A stretch of 64,000 nucleotides of DNA from Gavia stellata (taxonomy: Eukaryota > Chordata > Aves > Gaviiformes > Gaviidae). A model generated the notes under the pieces. The model saw only the letters and a program-made list of their open reading frames with translations. It made no database searches and was not told the origin of the DNA. How positions within the stretch are numbered: the first letter of the stretch is position 1; each line of letters opens with the position of its first letter. The translations under genes and the position numbers were made by a program. This document shows positions 1 through 14,859 of this stretch, piece by piece. Location: contig NW_026777121.1 of assembly GCF_030936135.1 (NCBI RefSeq), positions 992,001 to 1,056,000 of the forward strand. The letters are read 5' to 3'.

Positions 1-175
1 AGCAACAGCCTCTGGCAGGCTTCCTGTCCTTGCTGTCTATGAGTTACATTGCTGTTCTGGGCCAACACCGACAAGGGCAGTTGTGGCCCCTGGTACGCGT
101 GGCCAAGGACACGCAATTTTAGGCTCTAGCCAGAGAAGGATGCTCCCGCTCTCAGCACCACACGCCATTCTCCAT

Positions 176-770
176 TGTGCTGGTTTTGGCTGGGGTAGCG
201 TTAGTTTTCTTCTTAGTAGCTAGTATGGGGCTGTGTTTTGGATTTGTGCTGGAAACAGTGTTGATAAAGCAGGGATGTTTTAGGTACTGCTAAGCAGTGC
301 TTACACAGAGTCAAGGGCTTTTCTGCTTCTCACACCGCCCCACCAGCGAGTAGGCTAGGGGTGCACAAAAAGTTGGGAGGCGACACAGCTGGGACAGCTG
401 ACCCCAACTGACCAAAGGGATATTCCATACCATAGGACGTCATGCTCAGCATAGAAAGCTGGGGGAAGAAGAAGGAAGGGGGGGACGTGCGGGGTGATGG
501 CATTTGTCTTCCCAAGTAGCCGTTACGCGTGATGGAGCCCTGCTTTCCTGGAGATGGCTGAACACCTGCCTGCCGGTGGGAAGTAGTGAACGCATTCCTT
601 GTTTTGCTTTGCTTGCCTGCGCAGCTTTTGCTTCACCTATTGAACTGTCTTTATCTCAAGCCGCGAGTTTTCTCACTTTTACCCTTCCAATTCTCTCCCC
701 CATCCCACCCGGGGGGAGTGAGCGAGTGGCTGGGTGGTGCTTAGTTGCCAGCTGGGGTTAAACCACGACA
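176..770 (+). mobile_element. solo LTR of an endogenous retrovirus, with target-site duplication
   Basis: This is a 595-bp fossil LTR that begins TGTG and ends ACGACA. It is flanked on both sides by the 5-bp direct repeat TCCAT (171-175 and 771-775). A 5-bp duplication fits an ERV of ERVL-like type. The same LTR with the same flanking repeat is at 50140-50734, so the insertion predates duplication of the ACR block. A much more diverged relative is at about 11900-12438. No internal retroviral sequence remains here. Confidence 0.85.
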
Positions 771-951
771 TCCATGGCTTTGGTAAATCCTGTATCAGCC
801 TCATCTCCTCAGTCTACCTTCTAGAGCTGTATGGTGGAGCCTTGCTCCCATGCTGGAGTGCAGGGCAGTCACGGGAGGAAAGCAGGAGCCAGTCCCGTGC
901 GTTGCATTTGCTGAGCGGGGCTAGGTCCCTGGAGGCTAGAGGGCATTGCCC

Positions 952-1305
952 GGTCCGGTTCCAGCAGGGCGATGTCGTTCCTCTGCGTGATGTTACTGTA
1001 GTGCTCGTGAACCAGTAGCCGCTTGATATTGCGCACTTGGGCCTCAGGGCCCAGCTGAGGCAACCGGGTGGCCCCGATCACCACGTGCCACATGGTGATG
1101 TGCCGGGAAGGCAGAGGGAGAGAGGGGTCAGAGGGAGCGGAGCCATGTGCTGCAGCAGCCCAGCAGTTCCCTGCCTCCTGCTTCATAATGGAAAGGGGAA
1201 AGCAGCCCTAGGGAGGGTGCGAGTGCCCTGGCACGCCTTAGGCACAAGGAATGTCGAGCTGGAGGCTGCTAGAAAGCAGTGGCACATCCCAGCCTTCTCC
1301 CAGTG
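952..1305 (-). pseudogene. acrosin fragment (part of exon 3 plus intron 2)
   Basis: On the minus strand, 1103 down to 952 reads like the first 50 or so codons of ACR exon 3, including the catalytic-Asp motif NDIALLE. Bases 1104-1305 match the 3' part of ACR intron 2. The splice acceptor AG is CG here, the exon ends abruptly in unrelated sequence, and no other ACR exon adjoins it. It is therefore a dead fragment left by an older, partial duplication. It lies just past the 3' flank of the intact gene and marks the joint of the tandem unit. Confidence 0.85.
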
Positions 1306-2490
1306 CCTTAAATATTAGCAAGGGAAGTAAGTTCCACTAAAATCCGTGGCTGGATGTCAAACTACTTACCCAGTGGTTGGCACAGACCTTGGGTCTTTCC
1401 AGCTCTGTATCTCCTCTTGCTCATGAACTAGTCCAGCTTCAAGCTCAAGAGCAACTTGCCCGCGCAGCCAGTGCTCCCACCAGTAGCTGGCCCTAGACAC
1501 TTGGTGTCTCCAACCGCTGGGTCCCTGTGACCAGAGTTCCCTTCTGCCATTGCTAGCAGCCAGGCCCCTGGACCCACCCCCCACCCCCCCACTGGGTACA
1601 GAGTGAGGCCACACAGAAAAGGATTTGGGAGCGCTCTCAGAAAGAAGGTAGGGTGGACTGTGGGGATTAGGCGCTGGGCTGAGTCAAAGAAGCAAACAAG
1701 TTGGCTTATGTGCGCCTAGCTCCTTGATTCCCCACCCCCACCCCCTTCCCGCCATTTTCCGTGCTTATACATCCCCCTCATCTTCCTCAACGCCTCTTTC
1801 TCTGCCCTTGTCTCCTCCCAAACAAGGGACCTAGCCCCTTGCTTCTTTTTCCCCCCTTGCTCCCAGGTTTGCTACATCTGTGAACGGATTTGGTGTTGCA
1901 GGTGCTCTTAGCTAGGTCACCTTGGACTTCCACGGCATTACTGATGGGGTTTCCTGGGTACTGCTGGCCCTGCCAGATTCCTCTCCCCAAAATGAGCCCA
2001 ACTCTCCCTTCAGTTATCTGTGAAGTGGGGCCACCTCTCCCATCAATCCCCCTCAACTACCCGTGAAATCTGGCTCTTCCTCATGGCACTGTAACTCCTG
2101 TCAGCTGCTCAGTCTGTTCGCTACGGTCAGCAATTTCTCTTGTCACGCTCAGGAGTTTCGCACAGGCCGTTCAGTGAGCTAAGGCTTACGCCAGGCCCTA
2201 GTCGGCAGCTTGTGTGCCTTAATGCACACCCCCAAAGTTGTCTGCATGTCCCATCATTTTTTCCCTATCCTCGTTCTAGCCACAGTGTGCCAGTCTTCTC
2301 CATCTCACGCTGGCTCTGAGCACCCTCCTCTCTGACCAGGCCCGGTTTCAGCCCTTTTGAGTGGCTCTTTCCCTTTGTGCCCTACTTGACTGCCTGCGGC
2401 CTCGTTTTGCAGGCGCCGGGCGTGGAAGTCCTTGCCTTGCCCGGGAGACTGAATCGGACTGAAGCACGGTTAGCTGTGAAAATTGGCAAT
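1306..2490. other. 3' flank of ACR copy A, no gene seen
   Basis: I find no credible coding exon on either strand. The stretch contains short C-rich runs (about 1575-1590 and 1732-1745). It is the downstream side of the minus-strand ACR gene and is copied almost unchanged at 45584-46768. Confidence 0.6.
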
Positions 2491-2496
2491 TTTATT
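2491..2496 (-). terminator. polyadenylation signal of ACR copy A
   Basis: AATAAA on the minus strand, about 93 bases past the ACR stop codon. This gives a short 3' UTR. The matching signal of copy B is at 46769-46774. Confidence 0.7.
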
Positions 2497-2588
2497 GGAA
2501 GAACTGAGTCAGCTTCAGCCCTTCAGCACTGCCAAGGAAATGGCGGTGGTACGCTGCTGGCTGCACTGGATCCTGTCCATCCTGCTGC

Positions 2589-5048
<2,460 letters not shown>

Positions 5049-5168
5049 TGCTGCCAGCAACACGTGGCAGCTGCAAGCACGGAGAGCTCGTCGCCACCAG
5101 CGCGGCAAACGACGTAGTGCCCGCAGTACTCGCGTTGCCCGCGGTGCCCTTGGTCCCGGGGCTGATGT

Positions 5169-6152
5169 TCACTGTTCTTCGAAAAGAAGAGACAGAATGT
5201 AGCAACAAGACTATGTCTCCTTATTTATGTAAAAGTTCAGCCCAATTTCATTTTTCACTCTGAAGTCTGACCAACAGCACATGATGGAAACAGTTTGGAA
5301 AGCATTCAGCATGCACAGCCATAAAATCACTTTTAAACAACTACAGCATACGAGCAGGATCTCAACACCTAACAACTGAAATTCACAAAGGTGAACAACA
5401 TTTCACAAAGGTGAACAACAATTCTCTCTTTTCAGAGCTCTACTGCTAGGGGGTTTGTGTAAGCAGTATGTAGCCGATACTGTATGTATTAAAATGACAC
5501 GTAAGACAGAGACATGTGGAAAAGTCCTTGACAGCAACCAAATACGTACATACCTCAAATACACACTTTTAATTTAAACATCTTTGCTCAGAATATAATG
5601 CCAGAAGAATATAGTACACACTTAAGTTACAAAACAACAGCTATCCCACATTGTGCTGTGGGCTATTGTTTTTATATGCATATACTTATATTGTACTCGC
5701 AGCCAAACACCAAGTTCCCTCCATTCACATACACACCTACCCAACAGAAAAAAATAAACCTTAGTAACAGAGATCACCCCATTGTAGCCATCAACAGTTC
5801 CACTCTCAATGTCTCACATTAAATTCTCCTAGATTTACATGTTTGTTTCACGCTCATTTCGAGCTATGCCTTAGATTCAGCTTGCCAAGGCAGGACCTAT
5901 CAGTCTGTATCTTGCATGTCAGTAGCTACATTAACCTATGAATTCATGTCAGAGCTTGCTGGATTATACCTATCTCTTGCTAAAAAGCCCGAGCAATGAA
6001 GAAAAGGACACACGCTTTGGAAGAAATATTACAGAGAGGCTTTCTAAGAAAGAGTTAACTTGTTAAGTCAAACCAAGGCCAGATAGCTCCTACAGACACA
6101 TTATCAACCAGTTACACAAAAACCCCCTCAAAAATCCTCTATTAACACTCAC
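5169..6152. other. AT-rich stretch between ACR and the next gene, no gene seen
   Basis: Sequence unique within this window, from the end of the ACR duplication to the last exon that I can support for the neighbouring minus-strand gene. One short direct repeat is present (ttcacaaaggtgaacaac, twice, at about 5383-5418). Further 3' exons of the neighbouring gene may lie here but I could not define any. Confidence 0.5.
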
Positions 6153-9100
6153 CCATTCTTGCTGGGAGCTCTGCTTTGGTCAGGAAGCAATGGCATAACT
6201 CCAAACAGTTTCAGGCTTGACAGGATGTCTAAGCATGGCCAATTTGTACTATACCAAAGTATAGTAACAGATGTGTCCTTAATCGACAGGTTTGCCTTCT
6301 CCATTACGTGTTCCTTTCCATTTTTGTCCTTTAGAACAATTCTCCACCTCAAGCCAGAGGCTCTGTTATTTAGGAATCGAGAAGGGAGAGGGGTGTTTAA
6401 AAAAAAAGATTCTCAAAGTGACAAAACTTAAACTATGCTTCCAACAGAAATTTAAAATTTCTACTAACTGCTACTTGTGTTTCTCAGGCTAGGTCATTTA
6501 TAGGCTATCATCGTATCTTCCCATTATGATACATATTTTATAGCTCTACTTCCCTATCCCCCCAGCATTTTCCAAGTCATTAATAGTCTGTACATTGTTC
6601 TCAAGTCAACATCTTCTGTGACAAGGCATTGCTTACTTCATAGCTTCTTTGTTTTTACATGGAAGACCTGTAGAAGGATCTACAGGTTTAACAAGTCGCC
6701 TTACTCTCATTTTGACAGCAGCTATTTGTTTGAAGAGGTATTCTTTCTTCCAGTACCCAGGCTTTCTATCACGTAGAGCAGCACAGCCCAAGGAAACAGT
6801 TTCTGGTGGTTCAGACTTCATTTTCCAAATTGTCCTTTTTGGCTGAAAACAACCGGAATAGATTTTCAGCCAGATTCCACTGAAAAGAAAAAGAGAATGA
6901 AGAGGAAAACCACATTCATGTCAAGAAGAGTTACTTAATTATTCTTACATGCATGTCTCAGCTACCACTGAGCATAATGTTAGCAGAAAAATAATTAAAA
7001 AAAAAGTTATTCAGTTAATTCTTACAATATGCCAGGAAGGTTGATAAACATCTCAACCACATACACAGAAAATGTTTGATTAGTGCTCTAGAAAGTAGGA
7101 TCAGCGGATATTGGGAACTTCCCGCTCTTTTATGCCTCTCAATAGCACACTACAGTACGTGGTTTTTAAAAAGCCTTCCTTCCCCTTGTACTGCTACTTC
7201 CTTCATGGACATTCACTGAAGCAGTGAGGAAGACTATGGACGACCACCAGAGCACCTTAGACAACCACCTGTGTACCTGAAGGCGCATGCGTCACGAGCA
7301 TTTACACATACTAATGAGTTCTCGGAAATTGTATGAATATGTTAACTGTTTCTTGGAAATATGATGACTATGTATACTTTGATTGTATACAACTTCTGTA
7401 GCAGAGAAACTAAACACGCACACTAGGTGGAGTGATCCCCTGTGCGTCCAGTGCTGCAATAAAGAAGTGCCTGCTCACCTACATACACTGTGTAGATGAG
7501 TTTTTATATTACAGATTTGTAACAGTTATCACAAAAAACCAAGCATATTTAACTGCTTCATCCATCAAAATACATTCAAGAAGCTTGGGCCAAAACCCAT
7601 CCACTCCACAGAACCAGAAACCTATAGATGCCAACAAATGCTGATATGACTACCCGCTTCACAAGTCAATTCCTTCTATGTCTGACTATACACGTTCGGT
7701 TCCATTTTTTGGAGAGAAAGCACTGTTAAGTGGCACACATACTGAATTCCCTTCCCAAACAAACATCTGTATATTGCAGATTCACGCTGCGCTCTCCCCC
7801 CAGACAGAGGTAGGCTTTGCTGTGAAAAACTGTAGCACAGCCCTCAGTTTTCACCTTTGGATAGAGCCACTCTTGAAAGCAACAAAGGGTTCTTGTACAG
7901 AAAGAACATTTTTGAAACAGGTGAAAGAAAGGCAAGGAAAAAAAGAAAAGAAAAAAGACTTCCGCATCTCTTGAACAGAGTTCAAATCAAGAACAGGGTA
8001 GAAAATCCGCCCAATAAACAGGGATAAGGAATAATATTAGAATAAGATTTTTGCAACAAGTCATAAAAACTTACTTCTATCATTAGAACACATCATTATA
8101 CCTATGCCCAGTTTCAGCTAAGCCAACTTACAAGGCAGGCTGCATTGTTACAACTCCTAGTTAGCAATAAAAGTCTATCCGATGCGTCTTTTCTACCCTC
8201 TTTTTTTCTTCAATCTTGCAATTAGATAGAAGACACTAGAAACAGTGCTTCACCATTTCCCTTATAATGAAGTAAGTAATGAAGTAAGTAATGAAGTAAC
8301 TGCAAGTAAAGGTCACATTTAATTTACTAGACCCAGAACTTCATTCCAGCATCTCTTCAATAAGTGTTGTTGACTCTAAAGCTTAGGAACGTACAGGAAA
8401 CAGGCTAATCAAAACACTTATTTAGGTAATAGCTGTCCAAGATGCTGTGACAACAGACAATCTTTCACCTTAGTGAATATTTCTATCTTTTCCTCAAGTT
8501 TAGAACAGTTTGACATTAAACTAACAAATTCTAGCAACAGAGAGAGGCATTGATTTAGAAAACAGCTCTTGCAAAACTTTTTTTGTTATTTTTTGCATAT
8601 TACAAACAATGTTAATTTCAAGACATGTTTGAAATTTGGATTATGTAAGCAATACTTACTATTACTGAGTAACTACTTCACTGTATAGTACAAAAAAGAT
8701 TAAATCCCTTCTTGACATTCTAGCTGAACTTCCCAGATGACTCACTGTAAAAAAAATAACAAGCTTTCTTAAAAAGGGACTGACGAGAGATACTCGAGAA
8801 ATGTTGGAAAACTTTCTATATTGGCATCTCCTCTATAGAAAGGTGGACAGCATGAGCAATAAGTTACGCACTGGATGCTAAAAATCTTAACTGCCACTTT
8901 GTCAGCAGCAAGACTCTGCTGTCTTTTGTTTCACTGCACACCTTTGACAGGCGATTGACTCCATTTTCTCTGTACCTTCCTACTGGCTATTCCTATCTGC
9001 AACTAGGATCTTCCATGAGCTTTCTCTTCCTAAGGCTGAAGAAACCCAGTCTTCCCAGTCTCTCCTCATACATCGTGTGCTCCCAAACCATCTTGGTGGC

Positions 9101-12100
9101 CCTCCGTTGGACTCGCTCCACTACATCAACCTCTCTCGTTTTGGGGAGCCCAAAACCCGGCGCAAGCTGGCTCACTGGACACAGCACTCCAAACGCTGTC
9201 TCACAGGTACCACTAGACCTGAAGGATCACTCTCCCAGACCTGCTGGCTACACTCTTGCTAGCACAGCCCAGGATGCAGTTTGCCTTTTTTTGCTACAAG
9301 AATACATTGCTGACTCATGTTCAATTCTTGTCCACCTGAATCCCAAAATCTTTTTCTGCAAAGCTGCTCTCTAGTCAGGCTGCCCACCCCCACCTTTACC
9401 ACTAGCTGGGGTTATGCCAACCCTAGGATTTTGCATTTGCCGTTGCTAAGTATCATATGGTTTCCGCTAGCCCTTTTTCTAGTCTTTTAAGGTCCCTCTG
9501 AACCACAGCACTGGTTTCTAGACTATCAACCACTTCCCCCAGGTCGGCATAGTCCACAAACTTGCTGAAGGCTGGAAGACATCCTGTCTTCCAAGTCCAT
9601 TACATAGATCAGTCCCCGTGTGAAACCCTGAGAGACATTATCAGCAATCCAAGCAGGAATAGAGCACTTTCATACGCACTTGTGGCCAGAAGCATCACTA
9701 TCTTGAGCAGAAAGGCGGTTGCCCTCTTCACCACCTCCTAGTCTCACATACAGCTATCATACTTGCAATACTTGCACTCAGCTCCAGCTTCATTATCAGC
9801 CTATAAAGGAGAACATTCAAGAGATGGATTTGTAAAAAGTTACTTGAGCCAGAATTTGTAGCCAGTATTTTTGTTCTGTTGAACAAAAATGACATTTCCA
9901 GAGGTCCTTAAATGTATCAGCTTAAAAAGAAGTTACCTAATTTCACAAAAAAGAAACCACACTGGATAATTTCTGCCTACCACCCCAGCACTGGGGTTTT
10001 TTGGTTTGTTTGATTTAATATAGGCATATACACACACACAAACTAAATCAAGACATCGATTTAATAATGACCAGAAACTAGCAGGCAATTTCCTATACAG
10101 TTCCCAAAATTCCTCTGTAGGCAATTCCTGTCCCAGCTATGGCAATTTTTAGTCAGTTTTTAGTTCTCAGTTTCAGATTCTAGATGTAGACTGATTTCTA
10201 GTCTCAAGTTATGAACACTTGATTTTCCAAAAAGAGAAGGTATCAAAAATTTTAGGTAGTTCCTTCCTTCGCTGCACTCCATCTTTCCTCCATGTCTCCC
10301 AATAAAATTCCAAAAGCACACGACAGCTGTCCAAATCTTGACAAGCCCAAAGTAGCTTCTGCAACACTATGCATTAGAGAGATTAAGATAAAAAGAAGTT
10401 AAATTTAAGAAAGCCGTAACGAGGCAAAACCGAGAACTCATTTGTAGTCTTACAAAAACAGCTGCCACAAAGAAGGCTTTTTGGACCAGCACTCCACTTG
10501 TCTGTGAAAAGAGCATACCCACTCCAGAGTTGCGCTACTCCTTAAAGAATAACCTGGGTTCCCTCCAATAGTTCAGCACTTGAATAATTCAGTATCTAGT
10601 TTCTACTTAGACAAATACAGAAAGATCAACTGCGAAACAGGAAAATGAGATGTAACTGTTTCATGATATCATGAGACATTCAAGAAGAGAAACAAGCATT
10701 TTGTGAAATCAGGAAGAAAATACTTCTAGTAAAGTGTCAGGAAAGACAACTTTGCAGTCTTTCAGTACAAGCAGGATGCAAGTTTAAATGCGAGACAAAC
10801 TAAAACTTGAATTAATTAATAAAATTTAAATTTTTATTTTGACTAATTGTAAGTTACACAAAAGCATTCAGTCAATAATTCTCCACTGAAACACAACATC
10901 AATCTGTGTTTTCAGCTTTCTACAAGCTTTTCTTTCAACACATTTCTCATTAAGGAGATGAAACGTGGCCAGCACAACCACAAGTTTGGGGGTTTTTTTA
11001 GGGTTGGGGAGGTGGAACAAGATGACAGGGAGTGTTTTAAAGTATTTGGAAGGAAAGGAAAAACAGCATCTTCAGCCCTTTCAAATGTACAAGATACAAT
11101 CCTAGATCATCCCGCCTCCATCATACTGATCATCCCTCCCAAAACAAAGGATCATTCACATGGAGTAGTTCACCTCTGCTCCAGCAGCAAACACACTCAT
11201 CACTAAGTGACAACACTTCTCCTTCCTCTCTCTCTCTCTCGCACTTGGGTTCCACCAGCTACAATCAGACAACCAGCTAGATTCTGCCCAAGAAGTAAGA
11301 TCTTTCCCTTCCACTCCTACGAAAACTTTTCAATTCAGTTTAGCAAGCAAAATGCCCACAAAAGGCACTGCATGACATCTATCAGATGGCTGCCCTGTCA
11401 GGAAAACCTAACCATTCTGAAAGCACTCATCTTGTAATCATTCTCCTTAATGCCAGGAAAACACTTTACCTCCTCACCTTCAAATCAGAAAGAGATCAAA
11501 GGGGCATTTTAAAAAAGTGTAATTAAGACTGAAAACATTCAACAACAGCTTGACAGCTCTGAACGTTCACCCCAAAAAACTGAATTATGCGACTTGTCCC
11601 ATATTGTTCCCTGTCATTTCGTATCCATATGCAGCCAGCTGTCCAGCCATATATGCACCATCTGAATTATTGTGAGAACATCCCCATGTACGAATCCAGA
11701 TTTTCTGAGCACCAGGAATAACGCTGATAAGTAAAAATTAACGAAGAAGTTAAAAGAGGAACACGCTTCCCCGTCAGGGCCACTGAACAGACTCAATTAA
11801 TTGTAATTCTTCAACTATAAAATAAGCAACACAAACAATAACGACTCCAAAACAGGCAGGGAAAAACATTATAATTATGTGAGTTTAGTGGAGCGGGTAA
11901 TAGATCTGGCTGGGATAGAGTTAACTTTCTCCACAGCTACCTGTATGATGCTGTGTTTTGTATTTATGACTAAAACAGTGTTGATAACACACCTGTGGTT
12001 TAGCTATTGTGGAACAGTGCTTGCACAGCATCAAAACCTCCTGTTGCCCACCGTGCTCCACCCCGCCTCAAGCAGGCTGGAGATGGACAAGAGGCTGGGA

Positions 12101-14837
12101 GGGAACATGGACAGAATAGCTGACCCAAACTGACCAAAAGGATAATCCATACCAGATGACATCATGCTCAGCAATAAAAACTGGCGGTTTGGTCCTCCCA
12201 AACTAACCATTGTTCTGAGACTGATTGGGCATCAGTCTGCTTGTGGGAGGTGGTGAGCAATTGCTTTTGCATCCCTTGAAGTTTATCCTTACTCTTGCCT
12301 TCACTTAAACTGTCTTTACCCCAACCCACAAGTTTTCTCGCTTTTGCTCTTCCAGTTAGCTCCCTCAGCCTACTGAGAGGAGGGCTGAGCAAGTGGCTGG
12401 GTGGCTGCTCAGTTGTTGGCCAGGGTCAAGCCACCACAAGTGGCAAGAAAAGAGTTTTAGAATGGAGAATGTACAAGAGCTGTAGGATAAGAAGAGATTC
12501 AGTACGCGGCAGTTGTATTGAAAAAAAACAAACCAAACAACTCACTTTCTGAAAATTATCATTTAACAAGGGATCTTCAAGTGACTGCACTGAAATGAGG
12601 CCACCAGCAAACAGGTAGAGCTAAACTGCAGCCTTTTGATATTATGGCACTCATTGACCGGAGTTCCCTCCATACAAGGCACCTTTATAAATTCTTAACT
12701 TAAGCCTGCCACCAGCCACACTAACGTCTGAAAGCTCATATCCCAACCTTTCTGGGCTACAGAAGCAGCATGGCAGATGTGCACCATGGAGCTGGCACAC
12801 ACAATGGTTTAAGAACCAACAAAAAATTCTGCAAGAAGCTCTCACTGAAACTCCCGGGATAACTGTGCCAATGAGCTAAAGATGCCAGTACAAGAACAAC
12901 AGACATCCTGCAACACCATCCTTTGCCCTGCCCACATCTTTTCTCTTTTCTCCTCCCCCACGCTTCTTTTTTTAAAGCTACTTCCCCTAGCTAGAAACAA
13001 AAAATTGTTGATGGCACATTAATGATCATTAGACATGTGCAACACGTGTTGCACATGTACAATGTATTTAGTGTTCCTACTGTCTAAACAACGTACATTC
13101 AATGTGCATTCTTGGGTCAAAAACACTAAAATACAGCCTGTTAAATAACATACAGTATTCTCCTGAATACTTCGGAGAACGGAGTGCTAGTGTCAAGTAT
13201 CTATAGGCCACCGGTTCGGCTGTACACACACTCCTGGCAGAATGGGGCTTCACATAAAGGTGGACTGTTATGCTTATAAAAATCTCTTTTGAACACTAAT
13301 GAGAAACCAAAATCAAATTTCCTGCACATTCCAGACATACTTTATTTCCACCTTTATAATGCAGGGAAATTTCATCCACCAGCTCAAAATTAAGGGCGGG
13401 GGGGAGGGGGAGCAGGGGGTGGCACCAACCAAAATCCAGATCTCGGAAATGCAGTAGAAACTAGAATCGATAACTGAGTTCATTTATACTTTGATCAATT
13501 CCACTGCAGCAGAAAGTTGATTCTGCTCTTAGGGGAATCACAAGAAGGAAAAACACAAAAGATACGTTCCATAGTTACTGCATACGATTTCCACTGAAAT
13601 AAAACAGTAAGTTCAAAAGAAGTCTCACTATGTCACTTGCAGGAGGATGTACAAACAACAAGTACAGCCTTTGGAAATCCCAGGTTCCAGAAGCCAGGTG
13701 GAAAGACTGAAGCAAGGAAGATGTACCCTTGGTGGAAGAGGGTCAGGTCAGGGAATACTTCAGCAAACTGGACATACCTAAGTCCCTGGGCCCTGATGGG
13801 ATGCACCCACAAGAAAGACAGTCCAACAAAGGGCCATGAAGATGGTTAAGGGACTGGAGCATCTCTCCTAAGAGGAGAGGCTGAGAGAGCTGGCGCTGTT
13901 CAGCCTGCAAGAGAAAGGCTCAGGGGAAGCTCATCAATGGATATTAAATACCTGAAGGGAGGGTCCAAAGAGGACAGACACAGGCTCTTTTCAGCGGTGC
14001 CCAGTGACAGGCCAGGAGGCAATGGGCACAAACTGAAACACGGGGTCCCTCTGAACATCACGAAACACTTTTTGACTGTGAGGCTGACTGAGCGCTGGCA
14101 CAGGTTGCCCAAGGAGGTGGTGGAATCTCCCTCTTTAGAGATATTCAAAAACTAGCTAGGCACGGTCCTGGCCACCTGGCTGTAGGTGGCCCTGCTTCAG
14201 CAGGGGCTTTGCAGAAGATGACCTCCAGAGGTCCCTTCCAGCCTCAAGCCTTTCGTGAGTCTCAGGATTTTATTCTTATTTCTCATTCCAGATGGCACAA
14301 GGCTACTCCAGGACTGCATTTTGAAGAGCTCAGCTTCTATTTAGGTAATTAAGGTGAAGCAGACAATTTTTCAGAAATGTTTTACACATACGAGCTGAAG
14401 TAACAGGAACCATTTTTCCAGTCTGATTACTCCATTAATCAATATCTCAGTCATAACTGATTTCTAGAGAAAGTTTGTCTAGGACAAGAAATCTGCCCAG
14501 GATTTATTGTTCATTATCACTACATTTTATAAACACTATTTTACTCATTTTTATCTTGTATTCAAATTTTACACTATGAGACAATGAGAACTTCCACCTT
14601 ATTTTTAGAAGCTGACAGTGCACACAAGATATGAGCAAAGCAACAAGATAGGGTTGATGGAAGAATTTACCTGTCACTTGGGGGATCATCGTCTGCCCGA
14701 GTATTTTTTTGTGAATTGCGTTTTCGCACTTTTGGAAAAATGTTCTTTCTTACAAACTGCCGATCACGTGGCTTCAAATCTTCTGCTGACACGGTATCTT
14801 CAATATCTTCAAGCACTGGTTCACAGGCAGCAGGCAT
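6153..14837 (-). CDS. unrecognised spliced gene (three coding exons supported)
   Basis: I do not recognise this protein. Supported exons on the minus strand are 14837-14671, 6842-6637 and 6362-6153. The first begins with an ATG preceded in frame by TAA, reads [17 protein letters not shown], and continues into a basic stretch ([13 protein letters not shown]). It ends in phase 2 at a GTAAAT donor. The second opens after TTTTCAG and contains [15 protein letters not shown] and a basic helix-like segment ([10 protein letters not shown]). It ends at GTAAGC, leaving two bases (AA) that the third exon completes to Lys. The third contains [13 protein letters not shown] and [12 protein letters not shown], then a GTGAGT donor. 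The matching phases of exons two and three strongly support splicing. The phase gap between exons one and two means at least one exon between them is missing from my model. The 3' end is not found. A small basic nuclear protein is a guess. Confidence 0.55.
7225..7524 (+). mobile_element. short LTR fossil (about 300 bp)
   Basis: The element runs from TGAGGAAG to TTGTAACA and carries an AATAAAGAAGTGCC polyadenylation region. A close copy is at 54889-55188, inside ERV remains. No internal retroviral genes adjoin it here, so it is a solo LTR within an intron of the unrecognised gene. Family: short-LTR avian ERV, not further assigned. Confidence 0.7.
7525..8989. other. intronic AT-rich sequence, no gene seen
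   Basis: No exon with good borders found. A small tandem repeat (aatgaagtaagt, nearly three copies) lies at about 8266-8300. Confidence 0.5.
8990..9640 (-). mobile_element. CR1 LINE fragment (3' region)
   Basis: Minus-strand translation gives CR1 tail motifs: [12 protein letters not shown], then [18 protein letters not shown]. Beyond them come remnants of the reverse-transcriptase end. It is well diverged from the CR1 copies at 27.7 and 29.7 kb, so probably older. It lies in an intron of the unrecognised gene. Confidence 0.8.
9641..11899. other. intronic sequence, no gene seen
   Basis: AT-rich sequence with short CA and CT runs (about 10026-10042 and 11226-11240). I could not support any exon, although the missing middle exon or exons of the surrounding minus-strand gene should lie somewhere between 6843 and 14670. 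Confidence 0.5.
11900..12438 (+). mobile_element. diverged solo LTR, same family as 176-770
   Basis: Shares ordered blocks with the LTR at 176-770, such as GTGTTGATAA, CAGTGCTTGCACAG, CTGACCCAAACTGACCAAA and the GGGTCAAGCCACCACA end. It differs by many substitutions and small gaps, so it is clearly older than the ACR-linked copies. No internal sequence. Confidence 0.75.
12439..13640. other. intronic sequence, no gene seen
   Basis: No credible exon. A short near-palindrome (acatgtgcaacacgtgttgcacatgt) lies at 13033-13058 and a G-rich run at 13395-13420. Confidence 0.45.
13641..14275 (+). mobile_element. CR1 LINE fragment (3' end), internally deleted
   Basis: The plus strand carries the CR1 3' module: the region encoding [16 protein letters not shown], then [15 protein letters not shown], and the untranslated tail GACCTCCAGAGGTCCCTTCC. 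The 5' part (about 13641-13820) reads like an upstream CR1 segment joined directly to the tail, so a large internal piece is absent. It lies in an intron, antisense to the host gene. Confidence 0.85.
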
Positions 14838-14859
14838 CTTCAAGAAGCATTAGAGAAGA

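Noticed and set aside
8266-8300. Short tandem repeats as a CRISPR-like array
   Set aside because: Contiguous 12-base units without spacers, in vertebrate DNA: a simple tandem repeat.
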